Shown: positions 1 through 8,450 of the stretch, one piece after another
How the letters are laid out: each line of letters starts with the position of its first letter
Position numbering within the stretch: position 1 is the stretch's first letter
NCBI GenBank assembly: GCA_900467745.1
Contig: UBQW01000051.1
Span: 1-64,000, forward strand
Reading direction: 5' to 3'
Length of the DNA stretch: 64,000 bases
Source of the DNA: Hyphomicrobiales bacterium
Lineage (GTDB): Bacteria > Pseudomonadota > Alphaproteobacteria > Rhizobiales > Rhizobiaceae
Notes under the pieces: generated by a model
What the model saw: the letters and a program-made list of their open reading frames with translations, nothing else
Database searches by the model: none
Told to the model about the DNA's origin: nothing
Program-made: the position numbers and the translations under genes

Positions 1-27
1 CTTGTGTTCTTTCATTGGAGACAAAGC

Positions 28-402
28 ATGTTTACTCACGTCATGCTCGGCAGCAACGACCTGGAGCGGTCCAGAGCTTTCTACGATGCGACGTTCGCTG
101 CATTGGGGGGCAATCCCGGCGAGATGGACGCAAGAGGCAGGCTGATCTACGTCCACGAGGGCGGCAGGCTGATGATTACGAAACCGATCGACGGAAAGCC
201 TGCAACCGCGGCCAATGGCGGAACGATCGGTATCGCCGCCACAAGCCCAGACCATGTGCTCGCATGGCATGCCGCCGGTACTGCGCATGGCGGCACGGCA
301 ATAGAGAGCCCACCCGCTGAACGGCCTAACGGCGCGTTCGTGGCTTATCTTCGGGATCCCGACGAAAATAAACTGAGCTGCCGATCTCAGCCAAGGAGGT
401 GA
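28..402 (+). CDS. VOC (glyoxalase/bleomycin-resistance fold) family protein
   Basis: About 124 residues, the usual size for a single-subunit VOC protein. The opening MFTHVMLGSNDLERS and the LRDPDENKL stretch near the end are the typical first and last beta-alpha-beta-beta-beta signatures, where metal-binding His and Glu side chains normally sit. The ATG at 28 was chosen because GGAGAC lies 5-10 bases upstream and family members start just before this TH-V-L motif. VOC proteins include lyases, dioxygenases and antibiotic-binding proteins, so the substrate cannot be assigned. The next gene is convergent. Confidence 0.8.
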   Translation: MFTHVMLGSNDLERSRAFYDATFAALGGNPGEMDARGRLIYVHEGGRLMITKPIDGKPATAANGGTIGIAATSPDHVLAWHAAGTAHGGTAIESPPAERPNGAFVAYLRDPDENKLSCRSQPRR

Positions 403-498
403 CGTCCGCTTCGGCCTATGCCATCGCCGCCCGTAGGGAACATGTCTGACGAGCGAACTCCGTACCCCACCATATTCGGCTTCTTCGGCCGGAAGCGC

Positions 499-1352
499 TC
501 ACTGCAGAAAGGTGAGGATTGCCGAGGCCAGGGCTTCGGGGTTTTCTTCCGCAACGTGATGGCCGCTGTCGATTCCGAACCCTTGCACATCGGTTGCCCA
601 GTTCCGCCAGATGGCCAGCGGGTTGCCGTGTATCTGCTCCAGGTCGTCGCGCGTCGACCAGAGGCAGAGCGTCGGGCATTGCACCTTCTTGCCAGCGTCA
701 CGATCTTCCCGATCATGGTGATGGTCGATCCGGACGCCGGCTCGATAGTCTTCCACCATCCCATGGACGACCTTCGGGTTGCGGATGGCACGCAGCATGT
801 CGTCGTAGGCATCGGACCCCATCACGTCCGCTGTCAGCCCATACCATGCGACGGGATCCGCCAGGATCGCCCGCTCCGGCTTTTCGGGTTGGGCGAAAAA
901 GAACCAATGATACCAGTCACGCGCAAATTTCCAGTCCGCGCGTTCCAGATGCTCGAGGATGGGCAAGCAGTCGACGACGATCAACTTCTCGATGATCTCG
1001 GGGCGATCCATCGCCATACGGAAGGCCGAGTAGCTGCCACGGTCGTGGCCTACGACGGAAAAGCGGTCATAACCGAGGCGACCCATCGCTTCGATGAGGA
1101 CAGCAGCCTTCTCTCGCTTTGAGGAGTTCTGGCTGTCCGGCGCGTCGGTTGGGACATAAGACTTTCCGAAGCCGGGCAGATCCGGGCATATTACCGCAAG
1201 CGACGGCGCCAACCGCTCCGCCACCTCCCCCAGGTCATGTGTGTCCGCGGATGTCCGTGGAGCAGCAGGACGGGAGGTCCCTCCCCTCCCTTCCTAAGTC
1301 GGATTGGACCGCGTGACGTTTGGATGGTTGTGAGCTCGAAGCCTGAGAACAT
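499..1352 (-). pseudogene. haloacetate dehalogenase-like alpha/beta hydrolase, frameshifted near the N-terminus
   Basis: The long open part (499-1224) gives an alpha/beta hydrolase with the nucleophile elbow GHDRGSYSAF (Asp nucleophile, as in fluoroacetate/haloacetate dehalogenases) and a C-terminal GHHVAEE carrying the catalytic His. The expected N-terminus is in another frame: an ATG at 1352 begins MFSGFELTT and runs into GPPVLLLHGHPRTHMTWG, the oxyanion-hole region. One missing G in the run at 1226-1230 breaks the reading frame exactly where family members continue GEVAERLAP. The gene is therefore probably inactive, or the base is a homopolymer sequencing error. A GTG at 1224 could only start a truncated protein lacking the oxyanion loop. 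Confidence 0.8.
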
Positions 1353-1500
1353 TTGATACGTTGTCTACGGGATTTTCTAGATGGACGGTCCTGGGCGAAA
1401 TCCCCCCTGCCGATAAAGGTTCCGGCGCTCGACGTGCGAATACATGAGCGGCGCGGCGAGCAAGACGACACTACAGGCCGGCGCGAGCGGCCAAGATTTG

Positions 1501-2457
1501 CTAACTGAGACCAAAAGCCTTTTTTTCGCCGTCCCAACCGGTCTTGATCAGGAACTGCTCCCAGGTGAGACTGGAGGGATTGATCCGCCTGCTCCACGCG
1601 AGATCCCGGTCCTTTCGGAAATATCCATATTCGACCGCGTATTCCGCCATGCCGATGTTTTCTCGAACGAGCTCAGGATTTTGCCCGAACTCCGGAAAAT
1701 GACGAACCAGTTCATCAGGGGAATAGGCGGATGCATAAACAGCATTCCGGCCCGTGATGCGCTTGAACGTCTCGATCATCTCGGCCGGCGATAGGATGTC
1801 GCCGATGATCGGGAGCGTTTGCCCGGCATAGGTTTCGGGGCGGTCGAAGATTTCCAGAACCGCTGGCCCTGTCGCCGTCAGCGGATCGACGAAAGGTGCC
1901 CGAAAATGCTCGGGCAGATAGATCGGAAAGACGAATGTATCGCCCTCCTTGCGTGGCGTATAGTATTCGAGAAGGTTGGTGTAAAAGAACGCGAGTTCGA
2001 TAAATGAACTGCGAACTGGAAGGCCTCGAATGTAGGCCTCGACCCGCGCCTTGTCCGTGAAATGCGGCGCGAACTTCGAACCCCCGGTGATCTCATCGAC
2101 GTTTTCCAACGTGCTGAAGACGATGTGATCGACACCCGCCTGCATGGCGGCATCTGCCAGATCCCTGCCGATATCGAATTCGTAGGTAGCTGGAGGGGCG
2201 ACGACTGGGGTCATCAGGAAGGCGCCCTGCGCTCCCCGAAACGCTTTCACAAAATCGCTCCTGTGGTTGATCGCAAGCGGCACGGCGATGAGCTCAGCGC
2301 CGTGCTCGGCCAGCTTGAGGGCCGCAGGCGAGTCTATACGACTTGTCAGGGCACGAACGTGATACCGTCCACTCCCCAACAACGACTCCGTCACGCTTCG
2401 GCCCTGCTTGCTCAGGCTGCCTGCGACGACAATGGTAGGCTTTGCGTCAGTTGACAT
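1501..2457 (-). CDS. NmrA-like NAD(P)-binding oxidoreductase or redox sensor
   Basis: About 318 residues. The N-terminal VVAGSLSKQGRSV is a Rossmann nucleotide-binding glycine loop of the NmrA/atypical SDR type, and the middle contains the FSTLENVDEI region typical of this family. No canonical YxxxK catalytic pair is obvious, as usual for NmrA. The ATG at 2457 has GGAG seven bases upstream. It is divergently transcribed from a LysR regulator, with about 116 bp between starts, which suggests the regulator controls it. Members include quinone oxidoreductases (QOR2-like) and regulators; the substrate is unknown. Confidence 0.8.
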   Translation of the reverse strand: MSTDAKPTIVVAGSLSKQGRSVTESLLGSGRYHVRALTSRIDSPAALKLAEHGAELIAVPLAINHRSDFVKAFRGAQGAFLMTPVVAPPATYEFDIGRDLADAAMQAGVDHIVFSTLENVDEITGGSKFAPHFTDKARVEAYIRGLPVRSSFIELAFFYTNLLEYYTPRKEGDTFVFPIYLPEHFRAPFVDPLTATGPAVLEIFDRPETYAGQTLPIIGDILSPAEMIETFKRITGRNAVYASAYSPDELVRHFPEFGQNPELVRENIGMAEYAVEYGYFRKDRDLAWSRRINPSSLTWEQFLIKTGWDGEKKAFGLS

Positions 2458-2573
2458 GCGGATCTCCAAATTTGCGGAGCAGCCCGGAATGGCCGCTTCC
2501 CTAGAGATAAATCGCAGTAGCTAAGCCATATGTGAAATCGATTGATTTATGCGCTACTATCCAGGACATGGAT

Positions 2574-3470
2574 ATGAAGCGCATTGATCTCAACCTCCTC
2601 GTCAGTCTCGAAGCTCTGCTTGTCGAACGCAACGTCACGAGGGCCGCTGCCCGGCTTCATATGAGCCAGCCGGCGCTCAGCGCCCAACTGAACCGCCTTC
2701 GCGACCTGTTCAAGGATCCCCTACTCGTGCCCGCGCATCGTGGCATGGTGGCGACCGCCAAGGCCCTCGAACTGATCGAACCAATCCGAGCCTCGCTGGA
2801 CCAGCTCCGCGGCACGCTCCAGGGCCATGACAGGTTTAATCCTACGACAGCCGAGCTAACCATCTCGATCGCCTGCACCGACTACGTCGAAGCCGTGGTG
2901 GTGGCACCCCTGATCGTGTCGCTACGCGAAAAGGCGCCGAGAATCCGGCTCGCTGTACACCGCCTCGCTCCAGCCAGCGTAGCGCGCCAACTGGCGGATG
3001 GCGATGTCGATATGGCCATCGCCACACCAGATGCCGGGCAGGCTCACCTGCGTACCCGGCACCTGTTCGAGGAAAGTTACATTCTTATCGGCCGTCCCGG
3101 CCACCCCCGTATCGCTGAAGGAGTGACACCATCGGGGTTCGCCGGACTTGAACAGGTCATCGTCTCGCCTTCAGGCGGTGGTTTCTCGACGCCGGTCGAT
3201 GCCACTCTGGAGGCGCTCGGCCACTCCCGCACCATTGTTGCCTCTGCCGCTTCTTTCCTCGTTGTTCCGAGCATCATAGCCAGCAGTGACCTCGTCGCCC
3301 TGGTGCCGCGACGCCTGATGCAGAGCCGTTTGGGAGAGGTCGCATGGATAGACGTTCCGTGGCTCCTGGAACGGTTCCAGGTGGAGCTCATATGGCATGA
3401 GCGCACCCACGGGCATCAGGGCCAGCAATGGATCCGCGAGCAAGTCCACGATCTCGTGGCCGCCACGTAG
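2574..3470 (+). CDS. LysR family transcriptional regulator
   Basis: About 298 residues. The first 65 residues hold the winged helix-turn-helix (DLNLLVSLEALLVERNVTRAAARLHMSQPALSAQL), and the rest is the type 2 periplasmic-binding-like effector domain. The ATG at 2574 was preferred over upstream starts because AGGA lies seven bases before it and LysR proteins of this group begin with a short R-x-DLNLL segment. It is divergent from the NmrA-like gene and is a likely regulator of it. The effector is unknown. Confidence 0.88.
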   Translation: MKRIDLNLLVSLEALLVERNVTRAAARLHMSQPALSAQLNRLRDLFKDPLLVPAHRGMVATAKALELIEPIRASLDQLRGTLQGHDRFNPTTAELTISIACTDYVEAVVVAPLIVSLREKAPRIRLAVHRLAPASVARQLADGDVDMAIATPDAGQAHLRTRHLFEESYILIGRPGHPRIAEGVTPSGFAGLEQVIVSPSGGGFSTPVDATLEALGHSRTIVASAASFLVVPSIIASSDLVALVPRRLMQSRLGEVAWIDVPWLLERFQVELIWHERTHGHQGQQWIREQVHDLVAAT

Positions 3471-3547
3471 TCGATTGCCAACGATTAGGGCAGAAACTGA
3501 GCAGGTGTCGGTGACCTCACCGACTACCTGCCCGAGGTCCTCTATCC

Positions 3548-3670
3548 CTACAGCCGCATCCAGCCGCCATCGACGACAAGCGTCTGACCGGTGACAAACC
3601 GAGCGTCGTCGCTGGTCAGGAACGCGACCGGTCCGGCGATATCTGCGGGCGTGCCAAAGCTCCGCGACGT
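3548..3670 (-). pseudogene. remnant of an SDR family oxidoreductase (C-terminal 40 residues)
   Basis: Reading the minus strand into the stop at 3548-3550 gives RSFGTPADIAGPVAFLTSDD, then FVTGQTLVVDGGWM. These are the hallmark C-terminal motifs of classical short-chain dehydrogenases. Upstream of about 3670 the frame no longer resembles an SDR and runs into sequence that matches a LysR fragment on the other strand. The N-terminal NAD-binding and catalytic parts are absent. This is a leftover from a deletion or recombination. Confidence 0.75.
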
Positions 3671-3681
3671 GCAGGAGGAAA

Positions 3682-3959
3682 CCCAACGTGTGCTCAGCGA
3701 CCGCTCGTCTCTCACCAAGGGTGTCGATTATGGCGTGCAGGGTAAGAACATATGGCGGCTTGCCGACCTCGGCGCCAAGCATGCGTTTCTTCGGGCAGGA
3801 TTGGCTTGGGGCCATATGCCGATGTAGCTGGTGGCGGACGACATTGCCTGCGGTCGCCTGGTTCAGATCGAACTTGAAGGTCCCGCCGCTGGCGTGATGC
3901 CCCTCCACAGTCGGTTTACCCGACCGATTCGCTGCCAGGCCCACCCTGCCGATGGCTGA
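3682..3959 (+). pseudogene. remnant of a second LysR-type regulator (C-terminal effector domain)
   Basis: The plus strand reads RVLSDRSSLTKGVDYGV, then WRLADLGAKHAFLRAGLAWG, then HMPM, a stop at 3825-3827, and LVADDIACGRLVQIELEG up to a second stop at 3957-3959. This is the conserved end of the LysR substrate-binding domain, interrupted by an in-frame stop and without its N-terminal HTH. It abuts the SDR remnant on the opposite strand. Such regulator/SDR pairs are normally divergent, so both probably come from one decayed locus. Confidence 0.75.
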
Positions 3960-4357
3960 TTGGTCGGTTTGTGCAAGCTTAGACCGAATGGACTTGTGAT
4001 GGGCTAAGCCTCACGGCGTTGTTCTTAGCCAAACATTCGGCTTTTTGGCTGGTCACACATGATCAGCCTTTAAATGCCAAAGAAAGGACGAGACTGTCCT
4101 CTGAGACCTGGACGCATTTAGAGGCTATGCCGTCTTGCTGCGGAACACCTATCTAGTTTCGGGTTTCTGGATCGCCAGCGCCCTCGCGTCTCACGAGAGA
4201 TGCTCGAACTACCGCCGTCAAGCTTTTTGCAGCAGATTTCCGCCGCAGAGCGTTGCGCGTGCCGATACGGCGGGCCGGGCGGCATTTTGGATTAGCCCAT
4301 GGCCTTCCTTCATCCGCCCACCTGCATCACTATCACGCAAATTCAATCACTTAGCCT
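3960..4357. other. no gene recognised between the lysR remnant and the parS-like site
   Basis: About 400 bases downstream of repC. No reading frame here looks like a protein family I know. It lies between decayed accessory genes and the replication operon. Confidence 0.5.
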
Positions 4358-4373
4358 GTAGTCAGCTGACTAC
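4358..4373. promoter_or_regulatory. parS: parS-like centromere site downstream of repC
   Basis: GTAGTCAGCTGACTAC is a perfect 16-bp palindrome with a central GC, the layout of repABC centromeres (GTTNNNNGCNNNNAAC). A nearly identical copy lies between repA and repB. RepB-type partition proteins bind such sites, and positions just after repC and inside the rep operon are both known for repABC plasmids. Confidence 0.7.
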
Positions 4374-4395
4374 GCTTGCTCAAGCCTCCTCCGCT

Positions 4396-5607
4396 TCATG
4401 CAAGTCTGACCTCTTGCCCATTTGCGCGCATCAGTGCCATCAGCACCGGCCCGAGCGAGAATTCGCCGCGGCGCGCCTTGCCTGTCAGGTCTCTAAGGTA
4501 CCCGCCGGCCGAGGAGATATGGCCTGCCCTTTCAAGAATTGCCGCCATCGTGGCCGCCGCATTTTCCGGCCCCATCACCTCGCAAGCATCCTGATAGGCT
4601 GACGGACTAACCCCAAGCATCGAACGCACAACGATGGCCGCCACCATTAAATCCCGCCAACTCTCGATACTACCACCAGGTCCGTACATTGAGATTTCGG
4701 GGCAGGCTCGAAGCACCATACCCAGGGGGAAAGCCTTTATCTGTTCAATCTTGCGTGCAGTATCGGGGCTCGACTTTGCGCCCTGCTTTTTTTCGGAAGC
4801 TGGTTCAAGTTCAACTGTAGATTCGGTATTTGAATTCTGTATGTGCAGACGAATATCGGCATCATTGGTGCCGGTTTTCTGCGAATTAACCTGGATTTCC
4901 AGCCGGTTGACCACTTCTTCGCGCAATAACTCCAGCTCATCGAGCAAAGCAGTGAAATCTTCGAGGGATTTTGTCGTGCGCAAGCGGGCCATCAACGCGA
5001 GATGGATCGCTTCAACCTTTCCCCAATCGCCGGGAACCCCCTCCTCGACTGCAGCCGAAATGAGCTTGCTAACGTCGCGACGCGCAATGGTGATACGTTC
5101 TTTGATAACCTTCAGGCGACGCTGTGCCGCCACTACCTGCTGAGCCAAAAGTGCGAGTTCTTCGGAGCGAGCGAGAAGCGGCGACAAACTAAAGCCATAG
5201 GCCGTCTCAATCGATCCATCAGAAGCCTTGCGGGCATAGCGCTTCCCGTTCGGGCTATCGCAACGCTGGATAAGACCAGCCTCGACGAGATGCGCCAGGT
5301 TTTCACGTAAGGTGGTGCCAGCGATCCCGTTCGCTCTGGCAGTCAGTTGAGCGTTTGAAGGGAAGACAATGAGGTTTCCCCCATTGCTCAGCTCTCCATC
5401 CGGGTGGAAGGTCAGCAGGGCGTTGAGAACTGCGAGCGCGCGGTCACGCAAGCCGAGCAGCGAGCGCGCGTCGCAAGCGTCCCTATAGACTTTCCACTTG
5501 TCGACCGACTTTCCCCCTTCGATTTGTGAGGTCCGCATCTGGGATTTCACAAGGGCAAGCGTCATCGACCGCCGCCCGAAGGGCGTCGTCACACGTTCAC
5601 TATGCAT
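4396..5607 (-). CDS. repC: RepC replication initiator
   Basis: 403 residues, the usual RepC length. The N-terminal half includes the winged-helix DNA-binding segment (LLGLRDRALAVLNALLTFHP ... NAQLTARANGIAGTTLRENLAHLVEAGLIQRCDSPNGKRYAR). The C-terminus is the conserved dimerisation region ending near YLRDLTGKARRGEFSLGP. RepC is the initiator of repABC replicons, and the origin normally lies inside its own coding sequence, so oriV is expected within this gene. The ATG at 5607 has AGGAAGG about ten bases upstream. It is the last gene of repA-repB-repC and is controlled by the counter-transcribed RNA in the 166-bp repB-repC gap. Confidence 0.95.
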   Translation of the reverse strand: MHSERVTTPFGRRSMTLALVKSQMRTSQIEGGKSVDKWKVYRDACDARSLLGLRDRALAVLNALLTFHPDGELSNGGNLIVFPSNAQLTARANGIAGTTLRENLAHLVEAGLIQRCDSPNGKRYARKASDGSIETAYGFSLSPLLARSEELALLAQQVVAAQRRLKVIKERITIARRDVSKLISAAVEEGVPGDWGKVEAIHLALMARLRTTKSLEDFTALLDELELLREEVVNRLEIQVNSQKTGTNDADIRLHIQNSNTESTVELEPASEKKQGAKSSPDTARKIEQIKAFPLGMVLRACPEISMYGPGGSIESWRDLMVAAIVVRSMLGVSPSAYQDACEVMGPENAAATMAAILERAGHISSAGGYLRDLTGKARRGEFSLGPVLMALMRANGQEVRLA

Positions 5608-5666
5608 TTTCTTTCACCTTCCTAAAGGCAAAAGAAATCCGCTCACCAAAACGGTGCCAAAGACTC

Positions 5667-5695
5667 TTGACTGCGATTCATGGAAATGCGATTCT
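5667..5695 (+). promoter_or_regulatory. predicted promoter of the repB-repC antisense RNA
   Basis: TTGACT at 5667-5672 and GATTCT at 5690-5695 are separated by 17 bases on the strand opposite to repABC. Transcription from here would start near 5702 and run into the hairpin terminator at 5719-5760. Confidence 0.55.
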
Positions 5696-5701
5696 CAGGC
5701 T

Positions 5702-5755
5702 GCTTAGACCTTTGAGAGAGGCTTCCATGACGGCAACGTTTGGGGGCCTTTTTCT
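5702..5755 (+). ncRNA. counter-transcribed RNA (incompatibility RNA) in the repB-repC intergenic region
   Basis: All repABC plasmids examined encode a roughly 50-60 nt antisense RNA in the repB-repC gap that represses repC expression and causes incompatibility. Here the plus strand has a promoter-like pair at 5667-5695 and a hairpin terminator at 5719-5749 followed by a T-rich stretch, giving a predicted RNA of about 50 nt. Its position and size match the family; the exact ends are inferred. Confidence 0.75.
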
Positions 5756-5760
5756 TTTGC
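5719..5760 (+). terminator. intrinsic terminator of the antisense RNA
   Basis: AGGCTTCC (5719-5726) pairs over eight positions, including two G-T pairs, with GGGGGCCT (5742-5749) across a 15-base loop. TTTTCTTTT follows. The hairpin loop would also be the contact region with repC leader mRNA. Confidence 0.75.
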
Positions 5761-5773
5761 TACTGCTTTCGAC

Positions 5774-6781
5774 TTATTCCTCTGTTGACGGAGCATCGCT
5801 CCTGAAACTGGCGTAGAGTTCGGGGAGCCTTTCCATCAGGTAAGAGGCAAATGCTTCGTCCCGTTCTCGGCTGATTTGAATTTTGCAATGCTTGCCGGTG
5901 AGGGCTAAGGTTGCGATTTCCTTGCCTTCCGACGAAAACGCCACGGCGGGACTTTGAGGCTCTGCGGAACCTGTGGGGTCTCCCGCCTTCATGGCGCGAA
6001 GCACCACGGCAAAACGATCGTCGGTAGCCTTGTGAGCGAACGACTTGTCTTCTGTGGCCTTGCGCGCCCTCTTTTCGGCGCCGGCCATTTTGAGGGTCTC
6101 GGACAGATCAAGCCACCGCGGCCTGCCAACCTTCGGAGCGCGACCTATCGCTTCAATCAACCAGCGTGGAACTGCCCGAGCGACACTTAGAAGCTTTTGG
6201 GCTTCTTGGCGATCAACCGAAAGAGCAGTCTGGATCGATGAGCGTTGAATGCCACCGTCCTCAAGCTTTAGGGCGAACATCGCACGCTCGATGAAGGTCA
6301 AGTCCTCGCGAGCCGAATTTTCCACACCTTGAGCCACGACCAGACGCTCGTCGTCTAATTCGCGAACATAGGCTTTGACCGCCATTCCAAGCTCGGACGC
6401 GGCGCGCACTCGCCTGTGTCCATAGGCTATTTGATAACGATCAGGGGATGTGGGATGGACCCGGACGAGGATCGGGATCTCTTGGCCGTGCTCTTTGAGC
6501 GAAGCCTTAAGGGCTTCAATCGCAACGAGATCTTGATCGATGAACCGGTCCGCAAAGGGCGAGGGGTCAAGGTTAGCAGGATCAAGTTCAATTGGCAGCG
6601 CGCCGCTAGCGACCTGCTTCTTCAGCTCCTCGTAATCGCGTTCGACTTCGGAGAAGGTATCCTTGAGCGACCTCACAGCCCCCGACGCCACGCGCTGGAT
6701 TGGCTGTCGGACTTCTTCAGTTGGGGCCCCTTCGTTACCGCCGGCAAAGAGAGAGCGGATAGATTGTGTACGCTTGCTCAC
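5774..6781 (-). CDS. repB: RepB ParB-family plasmid partition protein
   Basis: 335 residues. It has the ParB nuclease-like N-terminal domain with the conserved IPILVRVHP ... YQIAYGHRRVRAASELG box, then a KorB/HTH DNA-binding section. The GTG at 6781 is preceded by GGGGAGG at a seven-base spacing, so GTG rather than an internal ATG is the likely start. RepB binds the parS-like palindromes at 6823-6838 and 4358-4373 and works with the RepA ATPase in segregation and autoregulation of the operon. Confidence 0.94.
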   Translation of the reverse strand: MSKRTQSIRSLFAGGNEGAPTEEVRQPIQRVASGAVRSLKDTFSEVERDYEELKKQVASGALPIELDPANLDPSPFADRFIDQDLVAIEALKASLKEHGQEIPILVRVHPTSPDRYQIAYGHRRVRAASELGMAVKAYVRELDDERLVVAQGVENSAREDLTFIERAMFALKLEDGGIQRSSIQTALSVDRQEAQKLLSVARAVPRWLIEAIGRAPKVGRPRWLDLSETLKMAGAEKRARKATEDKSFAHKATDDRFAVVLRAMKAGDPTGSAEPQSPAVAFSSEGKEIATLALTGKHCKIQISRERDEAFASYLMERLPELYASFRSDAPSTEE

Positions 6782-6822
6782 GCATGCACCTCCCCATCAG
6801 GATCTATAATAAAATCCTGCGT

Positions 6823-6838
6823 GTAGTCAGCTGACCAC
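6823..6838. promoter_or_regulatory. parS: parS-like site between repA and repB
   Basis: GTAGTCAGCTGACCAC differs by one base from the perfect palindrome downstream of repC. It sits in the 94-bp repA-repB gap, a recognised location for repABC centromeres. Confidence 0.7.
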
Positions 6839-6875
6839 GTGTTAAGTTGTTGTATTCCTTGTGACGAGCAAGTCT

Positions 6876-8129
6876 TCATCGCTGCCAGACCTCGTTGAGA
6901 AGCGCAACAGCCTCTTGATTGACGGCAGTGATCGATTCCATTGCGCGATCGTATGTCGACCGACCAACGGCGCCTCTTGTCAGTTCGTAGAGTGATTGCT
7001 TTGTCAACCCCGCATTGGCAATCGCTGTCGATTTCCAAGCGGTGGCGGCCATGACGTCTGATCCGAAGACATCCCGCATAAGGCCGACGATCTCCTGCTC
7101 CGGCACATCGCGTGGATCGTGGCGCGTCACGAGAAACCGAAGAAAATCGTAGTTTAGGCGACCACCGGCCTCCTCGATGACAGAGACGAGATCGGAGGTC
7201 ATCAACAGGAACTGGCTCATAGATGCGACGTCAACCATTTGCGGATGAACGGTTACGATCATGCCTGTTGCTGCGTTCAGAGCACCCATCGTCAGGAATC
7301 CCAGTTGAGGTGGGCAATCCACTACGACCACGTCGAAATCGTCTTCGACCTGAGCGATCGCACCCGCGACCCTTCTAAAGAAAAGGTCTTCCGGCCGACC
7401 GCGATTTTGAAGCATAAAACGCGGCGTCTGATGCTCGAACTCCATGAGTTCGAGATTGCCTGGCACGATGCTAATGCCGGTAAAATAGGTCGGACGGATT
7501 ACGTCCCTCATCGTCACACGCTGATCGTCATATCGGAGCGCGCCGTAGAGGGTCGTGTTCTCGGCAACATCGAATTCAGGCTGATAGCCGAACATTGCCG
7601 AGAGCGACGCCTGTGGATCAAGATCGATTGCCAAGACACGATATCCCTGCAACGCCAACCCCTGGGCCAGATAGAGTGAGGTCGTTGTCTTTGCGGACCC
7701 GCCCTTGAAATTGGCGACCGTAATGACCTGAAGTTTCTCGCCCTCTCGCCGGCGCGGGAAAAATCTTGCCGCTTCCTTTGGGCGAGCACCCGCAAGATAC
7801 TGTCGCAATTGATTGATCTGTTCGAGGGAGTAGGATCGCCTGCCGCCATTGCCTAGATCGGGGGTTGGTCCAAGCCCGTCGAGCGAAAGCTGACGCAAGT
7901 AACCGTCAGATACGCCAACAATCTCAGCAACCTCACCGGAAGAAAACGACCGAAGAGACTTCTGAGCTGTCGGCGGGAAAGCGCGTTCACCCACAGCACG
8001 CAGGCGTGCGGAAAGAGCTTCCGCGCGTTGCGTAATATGGGCCGATGTCGATACCTTTTCGATGTGTCGAGCGATCACGTTCACAGTTGCCTCTGTTCTC
8101 AGACGGTTTATTGGCGTCAGACGCGCCAT
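6876..8129 (-). CDS. repA: RepA ParA-family partition ATPase and autorepressor
   Basis: 417 residues. The N-terminus carries a helix-turn-helix segment (FSSGEVAEIVGVSDGYLRQLSLDG ... GRRSYSLEQI), followed by a deviant Walker A motif KGGSAKTTT near residue 142 and a Walker B-type VVVDCPPQLG. RepA partners RepB in segregation and represses the repABC promoter. The start has only a weak ribosome site (ATG at 8129), so a nearby alternative start is possible. It is divergent from the trb operon, the same arrangement as in Ti plasmids except that traI is missing from between them. Confidence 0.94.
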   Translation of the reverse strand: MARLTPINRLRTEATVNVIARHIEKVSTSAHITQRAEALSARLRAVGERAFPPTAQKSLRSFSSGEVAEIVGVSDGYLRQLSLDGLGPTPDLGNGGRRSYSLEQINQLRQYLAGARPKEAARFFPRRREGEKLQVITVANFKGGSAKTTTSLYLAQGLALQGYRVLAIDLDPQASLSAMFGYQPEFDVAENTTLYGALRYDDQRVTMRDVIRPTYFTGISIVPGNLELMEFEHQTPRFMLQNRGRPEDLFFRRVAGAIAQVEDDFDVVVVDCPPQLGFLTMGALNAATGMIVTVHPQMVDVASMSQFLLMTSDLVSVIEEAGGRLNYDFLRFLVTRHDPRDVPEQEIVGLMRDVFGSDVMAATAWKSTAIANAGLTKQSLYELTRGAVGRSTYDRAMESITAVNQEAVALLNEVWQR

Positions 8130-8179
8130 CGCCGTCTCAAAGGTAAGCCACGATTCTAACGCTGTCGCAAGAGAAATAG

Positions 8180-8198
8180 GGTTAACAAGACCTTAACC
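8180..8198. promoter_or_regulatory. inverted repeat in the repA promoter region
   Basis: GGTTAA (8180-8185) and TTAACC (8193-8198) are separated by seven bases, about 50 bases upstream of the repA start. The position suggests a RepA/RepB autoregulatory operator; the binding protein is inferred. Confidence 0.4.
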
Positions 8199-8297
8199 GT
8201 TTCCAGCCCGAGGGCACGCGAAAGCATAAAATTCTCGATTTTCTATTCTGAAACAAACACATGAGGCCGCTGCAGCAATTTCGACCGCTAATGTGGG

Positions 8298-8314
8298 CTA
8301 CCACTTTTGATAGT
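8298..8314 (+). promoter_or_regulatory. 17-base shared motif, copy 1 (repA-trbB intergenic)
   Basis: CTACCACTTTTGATAGT, an imperfect dyad (CTACCA, four bases, TGATAG). Close copies occur at 8377, 29251, 34624 and 48857 (the last on the minus strand), all outside genes and upstream of transfer or establishment genes. This is a candidate operator of an unidentified regulator. Confidence 0.6.
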
Positions 8315-8376
8315 CTCACCCACAGTTAAGAATCGCGCGGAGTCCTTAACGCCGGGAGAGTCGAGAGAATCGGTCG

Positions 8377-8393
8377 CTACCAGTTTTGATAGT
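8377..8393 (+). promoter_or_regulatory. 17-base shared motif, copy 2 (upstream of trb operon)
   Basis: CTACCAGTTTTGATAGT, one mismatch from copy 1 and starting 79 bases after it. It lies 58 bases before a small leader reading frame and about 155 bases before trbB. A further inverted repeat (GTTAAG 8325-8330, CTTAAC 8345-8350) lies between the two copies. Confidence 0.6.
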
Positions 8394-8450
8394 AGCCGCT
8401 TGAGTCTGAACATCGCAAACCTCCCTGCATCTAGCAGAGGAGCATCATCG

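Noticed and set aside
418..1122. Long plus-strand frame of 234 codons
   Set aside because: It is antisense to the dehalogenase-like gene, whose protein motifs are clear; the plus-strand translation has no family features.
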